Shown: positions 26,537-32,922 of the stretch, one piece after another
Layout: every line of letters begins with the position of its first letter
Numbering within the stretch: the first letter of the stretch is position 1
From: JAAYAO01 sp051133435
Lineage (GTDB): Bacteria; Actinomycetota; Actinomycetes; Propionibacteriales; Propionibacteriaceae
Reading direction: 5' to 3'
Assembly (NCBI RefSeq): GCF_051133435.1
Contig: NZ_JBPGNY010000003.1
Span: 482,907-546,906, forward strand
DNA: 64,000 bases
The notes under the pieces: generated by a model
What the model saw: the letters and a program-made list of their open reading frames with translations, nothing else
Databases searched by the model: none
Told to the model about the DNA's origin: nothing
Position numbers and translations under genes: made by a program

Positions 26537-27919
26537 ATGACAGACATGCCTGCTCTGGAGGAACTCACTGCCGCGCTGGGACCCGATGTGGTGACCACCG
26601 ATCCGGACGTGATGGAGAAGTACCGTTTCGACTGGTCGAAGAGTCCCGCCGGCCATCCGGTTGCCGTGGTGCGAGCCAACTCCGCCGATGATGTCGTCAC
26701 CGCTGTGCGTTGGGCTGCGAAACACCAGGTCCCGGTCGTACCCCGGGGTGCCGGGTCGGGGCTGTCGGGTGGTTCCTCCAGTGTCGATGGTGGCATCACC
26801 ATCTCGCTGGATCGGATGCGCAAGATCGAGATCGACACCGCCAGCCAGGTCGCGGTCGTCGAACCGGGTGCCCTGAACATCGAGGTCAAAGCCGCGGCCG
26901 CCGAGAAGGGTCTGTGGTACCCGCCCGACCCCTCGTCCTTCGAGATCTGCTCGATCGGCGGCAACGTCGCCACCAATGCCGGCGGCCTGTGCTGCGTCAA
27001 GTACGGCGTAACCACCGATTACGTACTGGGCCTGGACGTGGTGTTGGCCGATGGCACCCTGGTCACCCTCGGCGGTAAGCGGATCAAGGACGTCGCCGGG
27101 CTCTCGCTGCTGAAACTCTTCGTCGGCTCGGAAGGCACTCTGGGCATCGTCACCCGAGCCATCCTGCGGCTGACCCCACCACCCCCACCGGCATCCACCC
27201 TGGTGGCGATGTTCCCCACGGTGGCCGCGGCGGCCGCAGCGGTGGTGGAGGTTCGCTCCATGTTCCGTCCATCGATGGTGGAGTTGATGGATCAGGCCTC
27301 GGTGAACGCGGTGGAGGATTTCACCCCGATGGACCTGGACCGCACCGCCGGCGCCCTGCTGGTGGTTCAGTCCGATGCCCCGGGGGAGGCCCGGGTCGAG
27401 GAGATCAGCACCGTGCGCAAGGTGTGCGAAGCCACCGGAGCCACCGAGGTCTTCGAAACCGACGACCCCGACGAGGGCGAGTTGTTCATCGCGGCCCGCC
27501 GCACCGCCTTCACCGCGATCGAGGTGCGCGGCTCACTGCTGCTCGAAGATGTCGGAGTACCGGTGCCGCAACTGCCGGAGATGCTGGCTGCCGTGGAAGA
27601 TATCGCCGCCAGGCACCGCATCGAGATCCCAACCGTGGCCCACGCCGGGGACGGCAACACCCACCCGATCATCGTCTATGACGCCGCCGACCCCGATTCG
27701 ACCGCCCGGGCCCGGGCCGCCTTCGACGAGATCATGGCCGCCGCGATCGCCCTGGGCGGCACGATCACCGGCGAACACGGCGTCGGCCGGGCGAAACGGC
27801 ACGCCCTGCCCGATCAGCTCGGGGCCGATGTGATGGCGCTGACCCGGCGCGTCAAGGACGCGCTGGATCCGGCGGGCATCCTCAACCCAGGAGCGGTCAT
27901 CCCCGCCGATGCGCCGTAA
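26537..27919 (+). CDS. FAD-binding oxidase (GlcD / D-lactate dehydrogenase-like)
   Basis: From the ATG at 26537 the product has 460 residues. The PCMH-type FAD-binding domain is clear: VPVVPRGAGSGLSGGS (about 75-90), GGNVATNAGGLCCVKYG (about 140-156) and VGSEGTLGIVT. The C-terminal FAD-oxidase domain ends with HAGDGNTHPI and GGTITGEHGVGRAKR, the substrate/flavin His-rich motifs of the GlcD/DLD family. It oxidises glycolate or D-lactate. No glcE or glcF is adjacent, which suits a stand-alone D-lactate dehydrogenase, but the glyoxylate aminotransferase downstream makes glycolate oxidation attractive. It lies on the plus strand next to the divergent tRNA-Gly. Confidence 0.9.
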   Translation: MTDMPALEELTAALGPDVVTTDPDVMEKYRFDWSKSPAGHPVAVVRANSADDVVTAVRWAAKHQVPVVPRGAGSGLSGGSSSVDGGITISLDRMRKIEIDTASQVAVVEPGALNIEVKAAAAEKGLWYPPDPSSFEICSIGGNVATNAGGLCCVKYGVTTDYVLGLDVVLADGTLVTLGGKRIKDVAGLSLLKLFVGSEGTLGIVTRAILRLTPPPPPASTLVAMFPTVAAAAAAVVEVRSMFRPSMVELMDQASVNAVEDFTPMDLDRTAGALLVVQSDAPGEARVEEISTVRKVCEATGATEVFETDDPDEGELFIAARRTAFTAIEVRGSLLLEDVGVPVPQLPEMLAAVEDIAARHRIEIPTVAHAGDGNTHPIIVYDAADPDSTARARAAFDEIMAAAIALGGTITGEHGVGRAKRHALPDQLGADVMALTRRVKDALDPAGILNPGAVIPADAP

Positions 27920-27929
27920 CCACCCTGCG

Positions 27930-28007
27930 TGGATGAAAACGCACCCCACAGCGCCTCACATGTCGCGCACGCGTGATATCGGCCCCATCCGGGTGCGTTT
28001 TCATCCA
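27930..28007. repeat. Long inverted repeat IR3
   Basis: TGGATGAAAACGCACCC (27930-27946) pairs perfectly over 17 bp with 27991-28007. The loop is 44 nt. It begins 10 bp after the oxidase stop and ends about 69 bp before the aminotransferase start. No U-tract is present. Confidence 0.75.
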
Positions 28008-28075
28008 TCGGGCCCGGTGACCTCAGGGTAGAAAGGTTCTACCAGCGCCCGGAACATGCCGATACCGTCGGAAAC

Positions 28076-29167
28076 ATGATTCGCGAACGGCATCTTTTCG
28101 GCCCCGGCCCGTCCAATCCCTACCCGGAGGCGACCTCGGCCCTGTCGCAGCCGCTGCTGGGCCACCTGGACCCGGAGTTCATCCGGATCATGGATGAAAC
28201 CTGCGACATGCTGCGCACCGTCTGGGGCACCGACAACGCCCGCACCCTGCCGCTGTCGGCGACCGGGTCGGCCGGGATGGAAGCGGCCTTCGTGAACTCG
28301 GTACACCCCGGTGATGTGGTGGTGGTCGCGGTCAACGGCCTGTTCGGGCAACGCATGTGCGATGTCGCCGCCCGCTGCGGCGCCGAAGTCGTCGCGGTCG
28401 AGCACGATTTCGGACGCACCATCGATGTCGACCGGGTGTTGTCGGCACACCCGAGCCCGGCGATCATCGCCGCGGTGCACGCCGAAACCTCCACCGGGGT
28501 CCGCTCCGACATCGCCGCCCTCGGTGCGGGCAAGGGCGAGGCCCTGCTGATCACCGACGCGGTCACCTCGATCGGCGGTATCGAGCTGAAGGCCGACGAC
28601 TGGGGCATCGACATCGGTTACGCCGGTACCCAGAAGTGCCTGGGTGTGGCGCCCGGCCTGGCACCGTTCACGATCAATGACCTGGCCTTCGACCGGCGTG
28701 TGGACAACCCGCGTTCCTGGTATCTCGATCTGGGCCTGTTGGGTGGTTATGTCGGTGAGGCCGCGGCCAAGGGTGGGCAGCGCACCTACCACCACACCGC
28801 CCCGGTGGCGATGATCGTGTCCCTGCATGCCGGCCTCAAGCGCATCCTGGACGAGGGCCTGGACGCGGTGAACGCCCGACACTGGGAGGCCGGCCAACAA
28901 CTCCAGGACGGCCTGCAGGAGATGGGCCTGGAACTGTTCGCCGAAGAGGGTTGGCGTCTGCCCGAACTGACCACGGTCAAGGTGCCCGATGGGGTCGATT
29001 CGGCTGCGGTGCGCAAGGAACTGCTCGAGCGTTTCGACATCGAGATCGGCGCCGGGGTCGGCCCCTACGCCGCAACGGTCTGGCGGATCGGCCTGATGGG
29101 GCAGAACGCCCGTCCGGACGCAGCCCTGTTGGTGCTGGCGGCGCTGAAGGACGTGCTCGGCCGCTGA
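28076..29167 (+). CDS. Alanine/serine-glyoxylate aminotransferase family protein (class V, PLP)
   Basis: The 363-residue product is a fold-type I class V aminotransferase. FGPGPSNPYP opens the sequence, ATGSAGMEAAF (about 62-72) is the phosphate-cup turn, DAVTSIGGIELKADDWGID holds the PLP-ring Asp, and YAGTQKCLG (about 182-190) holds the Schiff-base Lys. TYHHTAPVAM is the conserved substrate loop. These enzymes convert glyoxylate to glycine using Ala or Ser. It follows the GlcD-type oxidase, which could supply glyoxylate, with IR3 between the two. It ends 4 bp before the convergent phosphatase gene. Confidence 0.92.
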   Translation: MIRERHLFGPGPSNPYPEATSALSQPLLGHLDPEFIRIMDETCDMLRTVWGTDNARTLPLSATGSAGMEAAFVNSVHPGDVVVVAVNGLFGQRMCDVAARCGAEVVAVEHDFGRTIDVDRVLSAHPSPAIIAAVHAETSTGVRSDIAALGAGKGEALLITDAVTSIGGIELKADDWGIDIGYAGTQKCLGVAPGLAPFTINDLAFDRRVDNPRSWYLDLGLLGGYVGEAAAKGGQRTYHHTAPVAMIVSLHAGLKRILDEGLDAVNARHWEAGQQLQDGLQEMGLELFAEEGWRLPELTTVKVPDGVDSAAVRKELLERFDIEIGAGVGPYAATVWRIGLMGQNARPDAALLVLAALKDVLGR

Positions 29168-29170
29168 ACC

Positions 29171-29992
29171 TCAGCGCGGGCCGAACACCTCGCGAGCGCC
29201 ACATTCCTCCAGAGCTTCGAGGAACGCCTCCCGCACCGACCGATGGCAGGCCAGCACCACATCCCGTCCGGGCTGGCCGCCGTCCAGGTCGCCGACCCAG
29301 GCTCCGGCCTCGCTGGCAATCAGGGCGCCGGCGGCGAAGTCCCAGGGCCACAGTCCGGGTTCGTAGAAGGCGTTCAGCCGTCCGGCCGCCACGAAGGACA
29401 GGTCCATCGAGGTGACCCCGAGCCGGCGAATGTCGCGCACCTTCGAGATCAGCCGCTGCACCACCGCGGCCTGCCGGGAGCGCCGGTCGGGGTCGTAGGC
29501 GAAACCGGTACCGAGCAGCGATTCGGCCAAGGTGGTGTCGGGTCCGGCGACCAGCCGTTGGTCGTTGAGGAATGCGCCGCCGCCCGCCGAGGCGGTGTAC
29601 AACTCGTTGATGCCGGGGGCGAAGACCGCGCCGGCCAGGGCCCGCCAGGTTTTGGGGTTGGCGTCGCCTTCGACCACCGCGATGCTGACCGCGTAGTTCG
29701 GGATGCCGTAGAGGTAGTTGACGGTGCCGTCGATCGGGTCGACGACCCAGGTCAGGCCCGAGGCACCTTCCTGGTCTTCGCCCTCCTCACCGCAGATTCC
29801 GTCGTCGGGACGGGCCGCGGCGAGACGCTCGCGCACGAGCAGTTCGACCTCACGGTCGGCGGCGGTCACCACATCGGTGATGCTCGATTTGCGGTCGGCC
29901 ACCTCAACCCCGGCGGCGCGTCGCCCGGCTGCCAGTTCGCCGGCTTCGACCGCGATCGTCCTGGCCAGGTGCAGGAGTTCTTCATGAGCCAT
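29171..29992 (-). CDS. Inositol monophosphatase family protein
   Basis: This 273-residue protein has the lithium-sensitive phosphatase signature: metal ligands in GEEGEDQ (about 69-75), WVVDPIDGTVNYLYGIPN (about 84-101) and the C-terminal PWDFAAGALIASEAGAWVGDLDG (about 217-239). It should dephosphorylate inositol-1-phosphate or a related sugar phosphate with Mg(II), feeding phosphatidylinositol or mycothiol precursors in actinobacteria. It is convergent with the aminotransferase (3-bp gap) and divergent from the PemK gene, 62 bp away. Confidence 0.93.
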   Translation of the reverse strand: MAHEELLHLARTIAVEAGELAAGRRAAGVEVADRKSSITDVVTAADREVELLVRERLAAARPDDGICGEEGEDQEGASGLTWVVDPIDGTVNYLYGIPNYAVSIAVVEGDANPKTWRALAGAVFAPGINELYTASAGGGAFLNDQRLVAGPDTTLAESLLGTGFAYDPDRRSRQAAVVQRLISKVRDIRRLGVTSMDLSFVAAGRLNAFYEPGLWPWDFAAGALIASEAGAWVGDLDGGQPGRDVVLACHRSVREAFLEALEECGAREVFGPR

Positions 29993-30054
29993 GCCCTCGA
30001 CCGTACGCTGCCGGTGTGCTGTGCCTACACTCGGATCGGACCTGAAGGGACGAG

Positions 30055-30594
30055 ATGGCTGATTACGCGAAACTGGCCCGCAAGTTGTTCGGGGTGGCCC
30101 GGGATGTGGTGCGAGAGCAGTCCCGCCAGCAACGCCGGAAGTCCACCTCCGAGCGTCGTGAGCCGAAGCGTCGCAACGCCTCCCGCACCAACAATTACCC
30201 CGGTGACTACCGGGGATGTCCCGAGATGGTGTACCAGCCGGTTGACGATCAGCGCGCCGACCCCGGTGAGGTGGTGTGGACCTGGGTGCCCTACGAGGAG
30301 GATCACGCCCGCGGCAAGGATCGTCCGGTATTGATCATCGGACATGATGGCCCCTGGCTGTTGGCCCTGCAGTTGACCAGCAAGGACCACGACCGCGACG
30401 CCGCCCAGGAGGCCTCCCAGGGCCGGTACTGGTACGACATCGGCTCGGGTGATTGGGACAGTTCGGGCAAACCCAGCGAGGCCCGGGTCAACCGGGTGTT
30501 GCGCGTCGACCCCGACCGGGTGCGTCGCACCGGTGGCCGACTGGCCCGCGAGATCTTCGATCAGGTCGCGGCCGAGGTCGCGAAGTATTGTTGA
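30055..30594 (+). CDS. PemK/MazF-like family protein without adjacent antitoxin
   Basis: This 179-residue protein has a basic N-terminal extension (about 1-50, many Arg/Lys/Gln) and a PemK/MazF fold core: PGEVVWTWVPYEEDHARGKDRP opens it at about residue 70, followed by VLIIGHDG, a long insertion and a C-terminal helix. MazF toxins are usually about 110 residues and sit beside a small antitoxin gene. Here the upstream neighbour is a phosphatase on the other strand and the downstream neighbours are PH-domain genes. The protein may be a domesticated RNA-binding or nuclease relative rather than an active toxin. It ends 3 bp before the YdbS-like gene. Confidence 0.82.
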   Translation: MADYAKLARKLFGVARDVVREQSRQQRRKSTSERREPKRRNASRTNNYPGDYRGCPEMVYQPVDDQRADPGEVVWTWVPYEEDHARGKDRPVLIIGHDGPWLLALQLTSKDHDRDAAQEASQGRYWYDIGSGDWDSSGKPSEARVNRVLRVDPDRVRRTGGRLAREIFDQVAAEVAKYC

Positions 30595-30597
30595 CGG

Positions 30598-31113
30598 ATG
30601 CCCGATAGCACAGCCGAGCTGACCTCCGATGAGCTCTTCGCCCCACCGGAGGTGAACTGGCAGCGCATCTCACCCAAGTACAAGGTGTTGCGCCAGATCA
30701 CAGCGCTGTTCAATCTGATTCCGTTCGCCATCGTGGCGGGGGTTCTGCTGCTGTTCCGGGTGCCCTGGTGGATCCCGGCACTGGTGGGGGCGTTCGGCGT
30801 GGCCTACACCGTGCTGCAGATGCTGCTGGCCGGGCGCCGATTTCGGGCGTGGGGGTATGCCGAGTTGGAGGACGACCTGTGGGTCACCCATGGGGTGCTG
30901 TTCCGCTTCCTGACAGCGGTGCCGTACGGCCGGATGCAGGTGGTGGAGGTCTCCTCGGGGCCGATCGAACGGTCGATGGGGCTGGCGACGGTCACCATGG
31001 TCACCGCGTCGGCGAACAGCAACTGTCACATTCCGGGCCTGCCCGAGGCCGAGGCCGCACGACTGCGCGATCGGCTCAGTGCCCTGGGTGATGCGAAGGC
31101 GTCGGGCCTGTGA
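30598..31113 (+). CDS. YdbS-like PH-domain membrane protein
   Basis: The 171-residue product has two membrane helices (about 41-60 and 64-80) followed by a bPH_2 domain (ELEDDLWVTHGVLFRFLTAVPYGRMQVVEVSSGP). The YGRMQ and GLATVTMVTA segments are family signatures. It is co-transcribed with the YdbT-like gene (4-bp overlap), and in Bacillus the YdbS/YdbT pair confers resistance to certain bacteriocins. Here that role is inferred only from homology and pairing. Confidence 0.87.
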   Translation: MPDSTAELTSDELFAPPEVNWQRISPKYKVLRQITALFNLIPFAIVAGVLLLFRVPWWIPALVGAFGVAYTVLQMLLAGRRFRAWGYAELEDDLWVTHGVLFRFLTAVPYGRMQVVEVSSGPIERSMGLATVTMVTASANSNCHIPGLPEAEAARLRDRLSALGDAKASGL

Positions 31114-32609
31114 GCCAGTCCCCCGACGAGCGCCCCGAGTTCACCGTCCCCGATGAGCCCGTGGCCGGCGACCAGCGACCCGCGGGCTACCCCGAGGGAT
31201 GGGTCGGGCCACCCGCCCCGGACACCATGCCCGCACCCGAGGCTCGGGGCGACGCGCCCGCCGAGCCGCGCACCGAACGTCCGCACCCACTGACCCCCTT
31301 CGCCCGGGGTTGGATTCTGTTGGTCGGCGCACTGGTTTTCTTCGGCCGCGAATACCTGCCGGACGGGACGGGTCGGCCCAACGAACTGCCGCCGCTGAAG
31401 TTCATTCTGGCCGGGCTGGGCATCGCGATCGTGGTGTTCGCCGCGATGGGATTCATGACCTGGTGGTTCACCAGGTTCGTGGTGGAGGCCGACGAGTTCC
31501 GCTACGAGACCGGGGCGCTGTTCCGCTCGTCCAAGGTCGTCCCCTTCGAGCGCATCCAGACCGTCGACATCACCCAACCGTTGCTGGCGCGCATTCTGGG
31601 CCTGGCCGAACTGCGCATCGACGCCGGCTCCGATTCGCTGGAACTGCGTTATCTCGGACGAAGCAGCGCCTACCGGTTCCGCGATTACCTGATGACCCGC
31701 GCCACCGGCCGCCAGGTGAGTTCACAGGATCCGTCGCTGGGGTCCGGCTCGGGGATGCTGGCCGACGTGCACAGTACCGACGAAGTGCTAGTGCGGCTGC
31801 AGCCCAAATGGGTGGTGATCGCGTTTCTGACCTCCTCGGAGTTCCTCAGTGCTGTGGTCTTGGTCATCGTGGGTCTGGTGCTGGCGCTGGTCTTCGAGTT
31901 CTGGTGGCTGCTCGTGCCGCTGCTGCTACCCGCGGGTATCGGCCTGGTGTCGCTGGTGCCGCGCCGGGTGCTCAACCAGTTGAACTACACCCTCAGCCGG
32001 TTGCAGCACGCCGATCGCGCCGACAGCGTGAAGGTCTCGCGCGGGTTGACCGCGCTGGCCAGCCAGTCGGTGCCCCTGGATCGGATTCAGGGCATCCAGT
32101 TGCGGCAGTCGGTGCTGTGGCGGACGTGGGGGCTGTGGCAGATCAACATCGACGTGCTCGGCCAGCAGGCGGTCGGTGAGGGTGAGGGATCCGATATCGG
32201 GGCGATGCTGCTGCCCCCGGCCCCACCCGAGGACGTCCGCACCGCGGTGAAGGCGATTTGGCCGGAGGTCGATATCGACAGCGTGCCGATGAATCCGGTA
32301 CCGGCACGGGCGAAGTGGCTGCGCCCGTTCACGTCCAGGTATCTGCAGTGGGGTTTCGACGAGCGGGTGGCGGTCAGCCGGTTCGGTCGGTGGTGGCGCT
32401 ACATCGACGTGGTGCCGCACAGTAAGGCCCAGTCGGTCAGCATCGACGAGGGCCCGCTGCAACGCAAGCTCGGGCTGGCCACCGTCTCGGTGCACACCAC
32501 CCCGGGCCCGGTGCAGTTGCAGGCGCGGCATCTGTCCCGGGAGCAGGCCCGCGGGTTCCTCCTCGGCGAACTCGACCGGGCTCGCGCCGCCCGACGCCCC
32601 CTGCGGTAG
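31110..32609 (+). CDS. YdbT-like protein with repeated PH domains
   Basis: The 499-residue product starts with GTG in a 4-bp overlap with the YdbS gene. After an acidic/proline-rich N-terminus (about 1-60) there are two helices (about 68-85 and 91-112), a bPH_2 domain (about 125-190, with FERIQTVDITQPLL), another helix pair (about 230-275), a second bPH_2 domain (about 288-345, with LDRIQGIQLRQS) and a third (about 410-490, with VDVVPHSKAQSVSIDEG as its signature). This is the usual YdbT plan. It ends the PemK-YdbS-YdbT operon, 75 bp before the CRISPR-linked element. Confidence 0.88.
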   Translation: MSQSPDERPEFTVPDEPVAGDQRPAGYPEGWVGPPAPDTMPAPEARGDAPAEPRTERPHPLTPFARGWILLVGALVFFGREYLPDGTGRPNELPPLKFILAGLGIAIVVFAAMGFMTWWFTRFVVEADEFRYETGALFRSSKVVPFERIQTVDITQPLLARILGLAELRIDAGSDSLELRYLGRSSAYRFRDYLMTRATGRQVSSQDPSLGSGSGMLADVHSTDEVLVRLQPKWVVIAFLTSSEFLSAVVLVIVGLVLALVFEFWWLLVPLLLPAGIGLVSLVPRRVLNQLNYTLSRLQHADRADSVKVSRGLTALASQSVPLDRIQGIQLRQSVLWRTWGLWQINIDVLGQQAVGEGEGSDIGAMLLPPAPPEDVRTAVKAIWPEVDIDSVPMNPVPARAKWLRPFTSRYLQWGFDERVAVSRFGRWWRYIDVVPHSKAQSVSIDEGPLQRKLGLATVSVHTTPGPVQLQARHLSREQARGFLLGELDRARAARRPLR

Positions 32610-32666
32610 CGACATCAAAACACGCGCCCGGGCATATGCGTTCCGCCCGCAGACCACCCGGCGGCA

Positions 32667-32672
32667 TAGCAT
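32667..32672 (+). promoter_or_regulatory. Putative -10 for the mini-CRISPR RNA
   Basis: TAGCAT fits the TAnnnT -10 pattern and would start transcription near 32679, a few bases before the first degenerate repeat. No clear -35 is seen, which is common in actinobacteria. Confidence 0.4.
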
Positions 32673-32684
32673 TGCTCCACGCAC

Positions 32685-32710
32685 GCAGGTCCCCACCTCG
32701 GGGATGAACC
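32685..32710 (+). repeat. Degenerate CRISPR repeat R1
   Basis: R1 reads as a 26-nt relative of the array repeat. TCCCC and CGGGGATGA-CC are kept while the loop is shortened to ACCTC, giving a UCCCC/GGGGA hairpin. Its 3' end is GATGAACC rather than GATGATCC, a variant also present in array repeat 112 (48547). Confidence 0.8.
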
Positions 32711-32731
32711 TTGGTTCTCGTACGCGATTAA

Positions 32732-32759
32732 GTGCTCCCCACCCCGTGGGGATTATCGC
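32732..32759 (+). repeat. Degenerate CRISPR repeat R2
   Basis: R2 shares GTGCTCCCC and GGGGAT-ATC with the array repeat. The array stem CCCCGC/GCGGGG is replaced by CCCCAC/GTGGGG: both strands of one pair changed together (G-C to A-T), so the Cas6e hairpin is preserved with a 3-nt loop. Confidence 0.82.
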
Positions 32760-32793
32760 TTCACAGGTGTCTGTCAACAGAATCCTGTGAAGC
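32758..32793 (+). terminator. 10-bp hairpin after the mini-CRISPR
   Basis: GCTTCACAGG pairs perfectly with CCTGTGAAGC across a 16-nt loop. It begins at the end of R2 and is followed by a pyrimidine-rich stretch but no U-run. It may end the mini-CRISPR RNA or be an operator for a separate repressor. Confidence 0.55.
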
Positions 32794-32811
32794 CCTTCCC
32801 CAAATCTATTC

Positions 32812-32834
32812 AAGTGGTTATCGTATGCTTTATG
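32812..32834 (+). promoter_or_regulatory. cas operon promoter with self-target of the mini-CRISPR guide
   Basis: AAG (32812-32814) is a type I-E PAM. It is followed by TGGTTATCGTATGC (32815-32828), matching guide positions 1-14 except 6 and 12. TATGCT (32824-32829) is a good -10 and lies inside the match, so a bound Cascade would cover the core promoter. Transcription would start near 32836, giving a leader of about 87 nt before the cas3 GTG. Confidence 0.75.
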
Positions 32835-32922
32835 TACCGCAGTCCAAAGCTTGTTCGATTTCGGGCGTCCTCGATGTCAGAGGCTGCCAGCACAGTGGCC
32901 GTAACGGTCGAAGGAGGCTTCT

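Larger units (their letters stand above)
32679..32793 (+). ncRNA. CreR-like mini-CRISPR guide RNA upstream of cas3
   Basis: Two degenerate CRISPR repeats, R1 (32685-32710) and R2 (32732-32759), enclose 21 nt. In the main array the base right after the 28-nt repeat behaves as PAM-derived, so the guide proper is the 20 nt at 32712-32731, TGGTTCTCGTACGCGATTAA. R2 keeps the Cas6e stem (CCCCAC/GTGGGG), so processing is plausible, giving a 5' handle ATGAACCT. The guide matches the cas3 promoter (32815 onward) after an AAG PAM with mismatches only at positions 6 and 12 among the first 14. Known Cas-regulating RNAs (CreR) are built this way. Expression is untested. Confidence 0.8.

Noticed and set aside
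30055..30594. Annotation of the PemK-like gene as an active toxin-antitoxin module
   Set aside because: No antitoxin gene is visible on either side and the protein is much longer than typical MazF.
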